From Methylotenera sp. (lineage in GTDB: Bacteria; Pseudomonadota; Gammaproteobacteria; Burkholderiales; Methylophilaceae), in the NCBI RefSeq assembly GCF_029945705.1, contig NZ_JAQSDC010000045.1, forward strand, positions 1 through 64,000: a stretch of DNA of 64,000 nucleotides. Reading direction: 5' to 3'. The translations under genes and the position numbers were made by a program. Position 1 is the stretch's first letter. The number at the start of each line of letters is the position of its first letter. The notes under the pieces were generated by a model, which had not been told where the DNA came from, searched no databases, and saw only the letters and a list, made by a program, of their open reading frames with translations. This document shows, in pieces, positions 42,942 to 51,011 of this stretch.

Positions 42942-42971
42942 AATAAAGGGCGAGTAAACTCGCCCTTTATT
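42942..42971 (-). terminator. Aldehyde dehydrogenase terminator / attenuator before DUF779
   Basis: AATAAAGGGCGAG (42942-42954) and CTCGCCCTTTATT (42959-42971) form a perfect 13-bp stem with a four-base loop. On the minus strand it is followed by ATTTTTTTATTT. It lies 25 bp after the dehydrogenase stop and 48 bp before the DUF779 ATG, so it should lower DUF779 expression relative to the dehydrogenase. Confidence 0.85.
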
Positions 42972-42995
42972 GTACTAAAGTGACAAGCAATTAAA

Positions 42996-44516
42996 CTAGA
43001 AGAAGCCTAATTTATTAGGGTTATAGCTGACTAACAAGCATTTAGTTTGTTGGTAATGGTCTAACATCATTTTGTGATTTTCACGACCAATACCTGACTC
43101 TTTATAACCACCAAATGCAGCATGCGCTGGATACGCGTGGTAGCAATTTGTCCAAACACGACCAGCTTTAATACCGCGTCCCATTCTGTAGGCCACTGTG
43201 CCATTGCGAGTCCAAACGCCAGCACCAAGGCCAAAGATTGTATCGTTAGCAATCGCTAACGCTTCAGCTTCATCTTTAAAGGTTGTCACAGCAAGCACTG
43301 GGCCAAAAATTTCTTCTTGGAATACGCGCATTTTGTTATGGCCTTTAAGCAAAGTAGGCTCAATGTAATAGCCTCCAGCTAAATCACCTGTTAACACGTT
43401 GCGGTTACCGCCAATTAATACCTCAGCACCTTCTTGTTTACCAATATCAATGTAATTCATGATTTTGTTCATTTGGTCTTCTGATGCTTGTGCGCCAAGC
43501 ATGGTACTTGAATCTAACGGGCTGCCTTGTTTAATGGCTTTTACACGTTCTAAGACGCGTGCAATAAATTTATCGTAAATTGATTCTTGAATAATTGCAC
43601 GTGAAGGGCATGTACAAACTTCACCTTGGTTAAAGGCAAACAATACTAAACCTTCAATGGCTTTATCAAAGAATGCATCATCTTCATCCATAATATCGGC
43701 AAAGAAGATATTAGGTGATTTGCCACCTAACTCTAGTGTTGCAGGAATTAAGTTGCTCGCTGCAGCGGTTGCAATTGTTCGGCCTGTCGCGGTAGAGCCT
43801 GTAAAGCCAATTTTGGCAATACGCTTGCTATTAGCTAGCGGAGCACCAACTTCACGGCCATAACCATTCACAATATTCACAGTGCCAGGTGGTAATAAAT
43901 CGCCAATCACTTCCATCAAAATTAAAATGCTGATAGGCGTAAATTCTGCTGGTTTTAATACAATACAGTTACCTGCAGCTAAAGCTGGCGCTAGTTTCCA
44001 AGCCGCCATTAGAATAGGGAAGTTCCAAGGAATAATTTGACCTACAACACCTAATGGTTCATGAAAGTGGTAGGCAACCGTATCATTGTCAACTTCACTA
44101 ATACCGCCTTCCTGCGCACGAATCGCACCAGCAAAGTAGCGAAAGTGGTCAACGGTTAATGGAATGTCAGCATTCATTGTTTCGCGAATAGGCTTGCCAT
44201 TATCAATGGTTTCAGCCGTTGCAATTAATTCAAGGTTAGCTTCAATGCGGTCAGCAATTTTAAGCAAAATGTTTGAGCGTTCAGTCGTCGATTTTGTACC
44301 CCAAGCATCTGCTGCTGCGTGTGCAGCATCTAAAGCTAGCTCTACATCTTCGGCACTAGAGCGTGCTACTTGCGTATAGCTCTTGCCAGTAATGGGCGAA
44401 ATTACATCAAAATATTGACCTTTTACAGGAGCAACCCATTTTCCACCAATGTAATTGTCGTACTTTGCTTTATAGGGAATATTTACGCCCATACCTTTTA
44501 ATATATCTAAACTCAT
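42996..44516 (-). CDS. NAD+-dependent aldehyde dehydrogenase (ExaC/AldB-like)
   Basis: 506 residues. It oxidises an aldehyde to the acid. The NAD-binding [39 protein letters not shown], the general base Glu in LELGGKSPN and the catalytic Cys in [12 protein letters not shown] are all present; the GEVCTCPSR form is typical of the ExaC/acetaldehyde dehydrogenase group. It starts at ATG 44516 with a GAGGAGT site upstream. DUF779 lies downstream, as is usual for this subgroup. In a methylotroph it may detoxify acetaldehyde or another aldehyde; formaldehyde as the main substrate is not established. Confidence 0.92.
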   Translation of the reverse strand: MSLDILKGMGVNIPYKAKYDNYIGGKWVAPVKGQYFDVISPITGKSYTQVARSSAEDVELALDAAHAAADAWGTKSTTERSNILLKIADRIEANLELIATAETIDNGKPIRETMNADIPLTVDHFRYFAGAIRAQEGGISEVDNDTVAYHFHEPLGVVGQIIPWNFPILMAAWKLAPALAAGNCIVLKPAEFTPISILILMEVIGDLLPPGTVNIVNGYGREVGAPLANSKRIAKIGFTGSTATGRTIATAAASNLIPATLELGGKSPNIFFADIMDEDDAFFDKAIEGLVLFAFNQGEVCTCPSRAIIQESIYDKFIARVLERVKAIKQGSPLDSSTMLGAQASEDQMNKIMNYIDIGKQEGAEVLIGGNRNVLTGDLAGGYYIEPTLLKGHNKMRVFQEEIFGPVLAVTTFKDEAEALAIANDTIFGLGAGVWTRNGTVAYRMGRGIKAGRVWTNCYHAYPAHAAFGGYKESGIGRENHKMMLDHYQQTKCLLVSYNPNKLGFF

Positions 44517-44622
44517 GCTGACTCCTCTAGTTTTGCTGTAGTTAATATAGTATTTCTATCTGACAAACCGCATTGCTTTGTTACTATTTTTATTATGTCT
44601 AAAACTTAACTTAATCCACGAA

Positions 44623-44645
44623 AAACCCTTATAAATAAAGGGTTT
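44623..44645. promoter_or_regulatory. Inverted repeat upstream of aldehyde dehydrogenase
   Basis: AAACCCTT (44623-44630) and AAGGGTTT (44638-44645) are perfect 8-bp arms around ATAAATA, 107-129 bp before the dehydrogenase ATG and downstream of the isochorismatase gene. It could be an operator or a weak terminator. Confidence 0.35.
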
Positions 44646-44762
44646 GAAAGGTAAGTGCGAACTAAACAATAAACCTTAGAGGCTAGCAAATCAAGCAAAA
44701 TGTTACAGATTTGTAAATATTTTTTATATGTCTTATATATTATATAAATTATATTAATGAGA

Positions 44763-45365
44763 TTATTTTCTTAATCCATTAATGTCATCTACCACCACTG
44801 CATATAAGTCTCGCGTAGAGGCAAGCGCGCCAAGATGCACCTCGTCAGCGCTTAAGACCTTTCCATTTGTACTCAACAATGGGCGAGTTGCAGTCGCACT
44901 GGCAACAATGGTGGATGCATAACCTAAATTAAATGCACCGTGAGCTGTTGAGTTCACGCACATATGCGTCATAAAGCCAGCTAATACGATATTTTTAATA
45001 TTAAGTGTTTTGAGCTCAGCATCTAAGGTGGTTTCTACAAACGCATTAGGGTAATTTTTAACAATGACTTTTTCCCCAGCAATCGGCGCAACTTCGGTAG
45101 CAATTGCGCCTATATCAGCAGAAATGTCGTAAGGCGAACCTGCTCCAGCATCATGTTGAATATGGATGACTGGAATTTTAAGATCACGTGCTAACTTAAG
45201 TAATTTTTGTGCTTCAAGAATTGCTGGCTCTACATTGGTGAGTTGCATTAAGCCACGTCGATAGGTGTTTTGAATATCAATTAAAATCAGGGCTGAATCT
45301 TTTAAATCGGCTGACTGGTAACCCATACCGGTAATATCGCGTAAAGTTTGTGACGCTGTGACCAT
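44763..45365 (-). CDS. Isochorismatase-like cysteine hydrolase
   Basis: 200 residues from ATG 45365, with GGAG seven bases upstream; the ATG 12 bases earlier has no site. The Asp-Lys-Cys triad of the isochorismatase-like fold is present: Asp in LILIDIQNTYRRG, Lys in VIVKNYPNAF and Cys in GFMTHMCVNST. THMCV and the cis-peptide region VLAGFMTHM fit amidase/nicotinamidase-like members. It is a single gene, upstream of and in line with the aldehyde dehydrogenase but 246 bp away. The substrate (amide, ester or isochorismate-like) is unknown. Confidence 0.85.
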   Translation of the reverse strand: MVTASQTLRDITGMGYQSADLKDSALILIDIQNTYRRGLMQLTNVEPAILEAQKLLKLARDLKIPVIHIQHDAGAGSPYDISADIGAIATEVAPIAGEKVIVKNYPNAFVETTLDAELKTLNIKNIVLAGFMTHMCVNSTAHGAFNLGYASTIVASATATRPLLSTNGKVLSADEVHLGALASTRDLYAVVVDDINGLRK

Positions 45366-45553
45366 AGTAAACTCCATGAGGAATGAAACGTTATTAACGT
45401 TAAGAGACTTGCAGAAAGGCTAAAAGTGCCATGCGCTCGTTTATTGATGCGCCGATATGCAAGTTCCCGTGATTTAAGCTGCTGAATTTAAAGATAATTG
45501 ATAAGCTAAGACGGTATCTTAATTACTACAGTAGTCTAGAAATAGACCTCATC

Positions 45554-45580
45554 TTGAGCTATAGTAGTTGAGCTGTAGTA
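45554..45580 (+). promoter_or_regulatory. Tandem 13-bp repeat before the adenylate cyclase gene
   Basis: TTGAGCTATAGTAG (45554-45567) is followed directly by TTGAGCTGTAGTA (45568-45580), 45 bp before the cyclase ATG. Tandem sites of this kind may bind a regulator on one face of the helix. The 259-bp divergent gap also holds a CTACAGTAG palindrome at about 45525. No named motif recognised. Confidence 0.4.
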
Positions 45581-45624
45581 TATTGGTATACTCTGATTAA
45601 AAATAGAAAAAACGCCATCCAAAT

Positions 45625-46875
45625 ATGACCGATATTTTAGTTGCGGCTCCATCTGTATTAACGCGAGAATTTTGGCGCAGATTCTCCGCGCCTACGCCTG
45701 AGTCACTTGGCAGATCGATTATGTCGTTACTGGTGATTGCAGAGAGTATTGTTTGTATTTTCTGGATATTTACCTTATCAAGCCTAGGTGAAGGTTACGC
45801 CATTATTGCTGCTGTGCCCTATGTATACCTTGTCATATCATACCTTAGCCTCTTTTTGTTCTACCGCCTTAAGCGCTTTGAATACTTTACGTTTACACAA
45901 TTAGTTATGCTATTGGTCATGCCTTTTGTCATGCAATGGGCAATTGGTGGTTTTGCCGCCTCTAGTGGTGTGGCGATATGGGCGATATTATCACCTGTGG
46001 GTGCATTAATGATTTTAGGTACGCGTCAATCAACACCTTGGTTTTTACTTTTTATAGGCTTAGCTTTTATTTCATGGAAGTTAAATCATTATTTCGCTGG
46101 CAACGCCATGCCTATTCCAACCACAGTGAAAGATGCATTTTTCCTGATGAATATTACAGGTACGGCATCAATATTGTATGGAGTGCTGCGTTATTTTCAG
46201 GCACAAAAAGAACGCGCTATGATTTCCTTAGAGTTAGAGCAGGCAAGGTCAGAAAAACTACTACTCAACATTCTTCCCGCAGCTATTGCTGAGCGGCTAA
46301 AAGCTAATGATATGCGTATTGCTGATCATTATGAATCTGTGACTGTCATGTTTGCGGATTTAGTTAATTTCACGCAGATTTCAGAAAAAATGCCTGCTTT
46401 ACAATTAATTGATTTGCTATCACAGGTATTTCTAAAGTTTGACCAACTGGCAGAAAAATATCAAGTCGAGAAAATCAAGACAATCGGCGATGCCTATATG
46501 GTTGTTTCTGGCGCGCCTGTCATGCATGCAGATCATGTGACTCGGATTGCCGAAATGGCATTTGACATGAAGGTCGTGCTACAGGAAGTAGCAGTTAAAA
46601 CTGGCATAGATTTGAATATGCGCATTGGTATTCATACGGGCCCTGTGGTAGCAGGTGTGATTGGCAGCACTAAGTTTAGTTATGATTTATGGGGCGATAC
46701 CGTGAATTTAGCCAGCCGAATGGAAAGTACTTGTAAACCTAACTGCATACAAGTAACGCGTGAAACACAAGCGTTGATAAAAGATGATTATGTTTTTTCA
46801 GAAAAAGCAAATGTAGATGTGAAAGGTAAGGGTTGGGTTGAAACTTACATTCTACTTGCGCGAAAGTCTAGTTAG
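45625..46875 (+). CDS. Membrane-bound class III adenylate cyclase
   Basis: 416 residues. About six transmembrane helices (~28-185) form the N-terminal half. A short coiled coil (ALEQARSEKLLLNILP-like: LELEQARSEKLLLNILP) leads to the cyclase domain (~235-410). Metal-binding Asp residues are in VTVMFADLVNFTQISE and KTIGDAYMVVSG. The purine-selecting Lys (EKIKTIGDAYM) and Asp (FSYDLWGDTVNLASRM) specify ATP, and Asn and Arg of the last motif bind substrate, so all catalytic residues are intact. It makes cAMP. The membrane part has no recognised ligand domain. Tandem repeats lie upstream. Confidence 0.92.
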   Translation: MTDILVAAPSVLTREFWRRFSAPTPESLGRSIMSLLVIAESIVCIFWIFTLSSLGEGYAIIAAVPYVYLVISYLSLFLFYRLKRFEYFTFTQLVMLLVMPFVMQWAIGGFAASSGVAIWAILSPVGALMILGTRQSTPWFLLFIGLAFISWKLNHYFAGNAMPIPTTVKDAFFLMNITGTASILYGVLRYFQAQKERAMISLELEQARSEKLLLNILPAAIAERLKANDMRIADHYESVTVMFADLVNFTQISEKMPALQLIDLLSQVFLKFDQLAEKYQVEKIKTIGDAYMVVSGAPVMHADHVTRIAEMAFDMKVVLQEVAVKTGIDLNMRIGIHTGPVVAGVIGSTKFSYDLWGDTVNLASRMESTCKPNCIQVTRETQALIKDDYVFSEKANVDVKGKGWVETYILLARKSS

Positions 46876-46895
46876 CTGAATCGCTATTGCAGGCG

Positions 46896-47564
46896 TTAGT
46901 TATAGTTAGAGTCTTCATTTAGCAACATGCTTGCCGCATTTGGATTACCTGTCCAAAAGTTATAAAACTCTCGTACTACCAATAAAAACAGTTGTTTAGC
47001 TTCTACCATTTTAAAGAGTGGTAACGTTAATTCAGCCGCAGTACGGTAAGACTTATGATTTTTTATTGGTGCATCACGCAAGCGAATCACTATAATTTGA
47101 GCGAGCTTGATGCGCGTATCTACCAGTGATTGTTCTGCGCCCTGATCGCGCATAGCTTGTGCATAAGCCTTTAACGGCCAGTTTTCAGCAGTATCGAAAC
47201 TTTCCGTTGCTAAGCTATCAATTAATGTTTTTAATGAGGTGGCTATTGGTTTCCATTGAATGACGGAAACATCAAAACCATAGTTTAAATTAAAGGCAGC
47301 AATGGCTTTAATGTCGTTCATCCAAAATGGATAAAATTCACGCGCGGTATTGAGGTTGGTATGCCAGTCCTCTGCTGGAATTGTTTTCAACACACTGTCG
47401 ATTATTTTGCTATAAATTATCGACTCAAGCGGCTTATTTGCAAGTGATTCGGCAAGTTTATCTAAAAATAAAGAATGCTTATAAAGCACATTGGTTGTTG
47501 CGCCTTTAGCCTGTAGAAGCTTTAAATATGCGCGTATAGCCTCTTTCTCGTGAGATAGATTCAT
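46896..47564 (-). CDS. Unknown protein with a two-fold internal repeat
   Basis: 222 residues, mostly helical, no signal peptide or membrane segment. The two halves repeat with a period of ~122 residues: RAYLKLLQAKGA (11-22) matches KAYAQAMRDQGA (132-143), and REFYPFW (75-81) matches REFYNFW (198-204). The REFYxFW motif is therefore probably structural. It starts three bases after the trhO stop, on the same strand, so the two are cotranscribed. No family recognised. Confidence 0.65.
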   Translation of the reverse strand: MNLSHEKEAIRAYLKLLQAKGATTNVLYKHSLFLDKLAESLANKPLESIIYSKIIDSVLKTIPAEDWHTNLNTAREFYPFWMNDIKAIAAFNLNYGFDVSVIQWKPIATSLKTLIDSLATESFDTAENWPLKAYAQAMRDQGAEQSLVDTRIKLAQIIVIRLRDAPIKNHKSYRTAAELTLPLFKMVEAKQLFLLVVREFYNFWTGNPNAASMLLNEDSNYN

Positions 47565-47567
47565 TCG

Positions 47568-48503
47568 TTAGTTGTTTTTCTGCTTTTCACCAATATGCAT
47601 TTGGCCTCGTTGTTTGGCGAGAATCACTTGTTTTTGCCGCTCTGTCAGACTAGCCTTTTTTTCTTCAGTTAACTTGTCGTAGCAATATGGACAAGAGATG
47701 CCAGCAGTATATTGTGTGCTTTGCATTTCAGCTGGTGATAGCGGATGGCGGCAGGCGTAACATTGGTCAAACTCACCTACTTCTAAGTTGTGCTTAACGG
47801 CCACGCGCTGATCAAAGACAAAGCATTCACCTTCCCACATACTTTCAGCTTCTGGCACGGTTTCTAAGTATTTAAGTATGCCGCCTTGCAGGTGATACAC
47901 TTCTTCAAAACCTTGATCCATCATATATGAAGAAGCTTTTTCGCAACGAATTCCACCTGTGCAAAACATAGCGACTTTTTTATGTTTTGTTTTGTCAAAA
48001 TGCTCGGTAACGTATTCTGGAAATTCGCGGAAAGTCGTAGTTCTTGGATCAATTGCACCCTTAAATGTGCCAATATCGACCTCGTAATCATTGCGTGTAT
48101 CAATCAAAATCACATCAGGATCAGAAATCAGAGCATTCCAATCTTCAGGCTTAACGTAAGTACCAACTTTTTTGGTTGGGCTCACGCCAGGTACGCCAAG
48201 CGTGACAATTTCCTTTTTGAGTTTAACCTTCATGCGGTAAAACGGATGCTCGCTAGCAAATGATTCTTTATGCTCTAAATCGACAAAATGATTTTCGAAA
48301 ATTGCATCAGAACGCAAAAAATCTAGCAAGTTGTGTATGTCTTGTGGCAAGCCAGCAATCGTGCCATTAATGCCTTCTTCAGCAAGAAGTAGCGTACCTT
48401 TTATGTTGTTGCTGATACAGGCTTCTAGAATTGGCGATTGCAAAGATTTGTAATTAGGCAAACTGACAAACTTATAAAGCGCGGCGGTTAAATACTTAGA
48501 CAT
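47568..48503 (-). CDS. trhO: tRNA uridine-34 hydroxylase TrhO (rhodanese-like)
   Basis: 311 residues. TrhO (YceA) installs ho5U34 in tRNAs using oxygen. It has an N-terminal acylphosphatase-like domain with [16 protein letters not shown], a rhodanese domain with [19 protein letters not shown] and the active loop [13 protein letters not shown] (Cys), and a C-terminal zinc-finger-like region with [10 protein letters not shown] and CPYC. It is 68 bp after fhcC on the same strand, so it may be read with the fhc operon, though it has no known link to C1 metabolism. Confidence 0.93.
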   Translation of the reverse strand: MSKYLTAALYKFVSLPNYKSLQSPILEACISNNIKGTLLLAEEGINGTIAGLPQDIHNLLDFLRSDAIFENHFVDLEHKESFASEHPFYRMKVKLKKEIVTLGVPGVSPTKKVGTYVKPEDWNALISDPDVILIDTRNDYEVDIGTFKGAIDPRTTTFREFPEYVTEHFDKTKHKKVAMFCTGGIRCEKASSYMMDQGFEEVYHLQGGILKYLETVPEAESMWEGECFVFDQRVAVKHNLEVGEFDQCYACRHPLSPAEMQSTQYTAGISCPYCYDKLTEEKKASLTERQKQVILAKQRGQMHIGEKQKNN

Positions 48504-48571
48504 TTTTTTTGATAATGAACTGTAATAAAACAGTATTTTATCATCAGACCGTAAAATTACTTAAATGTGCA

Positions 48572-49375
48572 TTAAGACGAGTGAGAAACTAATAAAATCT
48601 CACCGTTGCCACTACAGGCAGCATCACCGACAAAACGCTGTACGCGTTTAGTTTCAATATTAGAAAATTGTGTTTTGAACGGTTTGAAAGATTTAAACAT
48701 TAAGTTTAAAAATGGCAAAGTATGGGTACCGCAGTCTTGTATCGTTGCATGTAATTTAGGTAGCTTGGCCAGCAATAAAGTGCCTCGCTTCATATTAAAG
48801 CAGGCATATTCACCAACGCTACCTAGTACGCCTATGGTGCCAGCGATCATACGGCTGGCGCAGTAGTCACCCACATTGCCTTCAATTAGAATCAAGCCCC
48901 GACGCATTTGGTCGCCCACGCGGTCGCCAGCGTTGCCTTTAACAATGACCGTACCGCCACGCATACCTTTGCGTAGGCCTGAAGAAGCGCCACCTAGAAA
49001 ATCACCTGTATTACCCTCTATTTTGAGCAAGCCGCTTACCATGTTGCATGCAGCAAAAGCTTGTGTGTTGCCTTTGCAGTGTATGGTTGCATTTTTTAAA
49101 CCGAAACCTAAATATGCGCCAGCGTCACCCTCTAAAGTGATACTACCGAAGGTCATGTTCTTGCCGACATTATCAAAGTACTGGCTACTATTTTTGAATA
49201 TAATGTTTTCAGTATCGTCGCCAGTAATTTCAAATAAATCAGAAACGCGTTGATTGTGTAATGAAATTGCACCTATTTGGCTGATGTTCAACCCTTTTAA
49301 AAGATCAGGTGTTAACTGCGCGCAATCGAGTGAGTGCGCTAATGGTTGTTTAAGTGTGAATGTAAGTTGTGTCAT
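48572..49375 (-). CDS. fhcC: Formyltransferase/hydrolase complex subunit C
   Basis: 267 residues from ATG 49375 (13 bp after the fhcD stop); a GTG at 49405 would overlap fhcD. FhcC resembles FwdC of formylmethanofuran dehydrogenase and the glutamate synthase C-domain. Repeated GNxGDxxG units (GNTGDFLGG, GNAGDRVGDQMRRG, GNVGDYCASRM) form a right-handed beta-helix. In the Fhc complex it holds the subunits together for hydrolysis of the formyl group to formate. It is last in the fhcB-A-(PPOx)-D-C operon. Confidence 0.93.
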   Translation of the reverse strand: MTQLTFTLKQPLAHSLDCAQLTPDLLKGLNISQIGAISLHNQRVSDLFEITGDDTENIIFKNSSQYFDNVGKNMTFGSITLEGDAGAYLGFGLKNATIHCKGNTQAFAACNMVSGLLKIEGNTGDFLGGASSGLRKGMRGGTVIVKGNAGDRVGDQMRRGLILIEGNVGDYCASRMIAGTIGVLGSVGEYACFNMKRGTLLLAKLPKLHATIQDCGTHTLPFLNLMFKSFKPFKTQFSNIETKRVQRFVGDAACSGNGEILLVSHSS

Positions 49376-49388
49376 TTGGCGGGTCTCA

Positions 49389-50297
49389 TCATAACTTATG
49401 GCCACTCATAATTTCGTGCAATTTAAAATGATGAGGGCCTAATTTCCCACCGTAATTACCAGCCGAGATGCGTTTCACACCACTTGACTCACCTAAATCA
49501 CAAATGGCTTGTATGCCAACGCGCATTGATTCGGCAATATCATCAAAGCCAATGCCATCAATCACGATTTCCATCACGCTTTCGATTTCAGGCGATAACT
49601 CTGTATTGGTGGCGCCTTTTAGCGTTGGGCAAAATGCATCGTTGGTTGAGGCAAACATGGTTTTGTATTTGCTACCCACTTTAGAGCCTGAGCGCACAAC
49701 GCCACCAGGGAAAGGCATAATCACGTTAGGGATTTTTTTCATCGCAGTGATAGCCGCTTCAGCTGCTGCAAGTGCTGCAGGCTGAGAGGTGGCTAAAATC
49801 AAGAAATTGCCACCGCCAATTGCGCGCACCATACCTGTAGTTTCTTCGCATAAAAATTCGCCATCCATGACTGGCACACGCCAGTAGCGTTTGGCGGAAA
49901 TCAACTTAGAGGTTTGGTAACCATCACCAAAAAAGCGTAAATTTTTACCTAGATTGATTTTTTCATCGCTATCGATACCAGAGAACGCTGCGGCAGTGGG
50001 GCAGGTGAGTATGCATTGTCCCATGCGCGTTTCAAGTTGCTGCATCAATACTTTACTGCCCATAGCGAACATTAAAATGCTCACGCCCGGTCTGCCATCT
50101 GGCGTTTCATCTTCGGTCATTTCACGTTCAATACCAGCTTCTACACCGCAACCAATCACTGAGGTTGCAAAGCCTGTCATTGCGTTCGCAGCATGATATG
50201 CCCATTTTAGGTTTTGAGCCGTGATGATTACACGTGTGCCGCGCATGTTAAATGCTTCAGCAAAGGTTTCATCTATTTGTACACCGTTAATAATCAT
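49389..50297 (-). CDS. fhcD: Formyltransferase FhcD (Ftr-like)
   Basis: 302 residues. It is homologous to archaeal formylmethanofuran:H4MPT formyltransferase and moves the formyl group from formyl-H4MPT onto the carrier cofactor (methylofuran) bound to the complex. VQIDETFAEAFNMRGTRVIITAQ and FATSVIGCGVEAGIE are hallmark N-terminal segments. It is in the middle of the fhc operon, 34 bp after the PPOx gene and 13 bp before fhcC. Confidence 0.95.
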   Translation of the reverse strand: MIINGVQIDETFAEAFNMRGTRVIITAQNLKWAYHAANAMTGFATSVIGCGVEAGIEREMTEDETPDGRPGVSILMFAMGSKVLMQQLETRMGQCILTCPTAAAFSGIDSDEKINLGKNLRFFGDGYQTSKLISAKRYWRVPVMDGEFLCEETTGMVRAIGGGNFLILATSQPAALAAAEAAITAMKKIPNVIMPFPGGVVRSGSKVGSKYKTMFASTNDAFCPTLKGATNTELSPEIESVMEIVIDGIGFDDIAESMRVGIQAICDLGESSGVKRISAGNYGGKLGPHHFKLHEIMSGHKL

Positions 50298-50331
50298 GAG
50301 TTATCTATTAAATAATTAAGCGTCTAATTGG

Positions 50332-50991
50332 TTAAGCATCAGGGGCGCCTGAAATAATCTTACCCACCCATTCTTCAATAGGAATAATGCCAATTTCTTT
50401 GGCTTTCATAGCATCGGTTTCAGGCAAAATATCTTGTACTAAATCTAACTGTTTCCAGCCTGCTAATGGCGTTTCACAATGTTCGCGAGGTACGTAGCGA
50501 GAATCGCGTACTTTTTCCATTTTTGGGATATATCTTGGGCAATTTTGCCAAAGTTCAGATAACTTTACTGTGACAACAAAATCAGCTTCTTTGTAGTGTG
50601 CCATCAATGCAGGGTCTTTTGAAATGCTCGCAGTGCCTTGCACGCGTAAGCGATTTGGTGTTTCAAAAGAGATAAATAGTAAACCAACATTTTGATTTGT
50701 AGTGATGTTTCCCATAGAGAAAAACATGCCGTTACCATCGTAACTTGGAAATATCAAAGTAGTCTCATCGAGTACTTTTACAAAGCCAGCATCACCACCT
50801 TTGTATGATGTGGTTGGGCGACCTTGATGGTCAATAGAAGATAAAAAGAACATATTGACGCTAGAAATAAAGCCTTTAGCACCCTCATCAAACTCAGTTC
50901 TGCAAACCAGTTCTTCTACACGGTCAGCCATGCCTCGTGTGCCAAACTCATCTTGCAGTTTGCGGTGTTGTTCTCCATACAATCTACTCAT
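50332..50991 (-). CDS. FMN-binding split-barrel (PPOx-like) protein inside the fhc operon
   Basis: 219 residues. Segments FFLSSIDHQGRPTTSYKGGDAGFVKV, LIFPSYDGNGMFFSMGNITTNQNVGLLFI and RVQGTASISKD are typical of pyridoxamine-phosphate-oxidase-like flavin or F420 split barrels (MSMEG-type groups). It lacks the PNPOx C-terminal substrate motif, so PLP synthesis is unlikely. It lies 20 bp after fhcA and 34 bp before fhcD on the same strand, so it is part of the operon. It could act on a reduced pterin or furan cofactor, or on an aldehyde; this is inference. FMN against F420 cannot be decided by eye. Confidence 0.82.
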   Translation of the reverse strand: MSRLYGEQHRKLQDEFGTRGMADRVEELVCRTEFDEGAKGFISSVNMFFLSSIDHQGRPTTSYKGGDAGFVKVLDETTLIFPSYDGNGMFFSMGNITTNQNVGLLFISFETPNRLRVQGTASISKDPALMAHYKEADFVVTVKLSELWQNCPRYIPKMEKVRDSRYVPREHCETPLAGWKQLDLVQDILPETDAMKAKEIGIIPIEEWVGKIISGAPDA

Positions 50992-51011
50992 TTTGGTTTC
51001 TCGTTTTAAAA

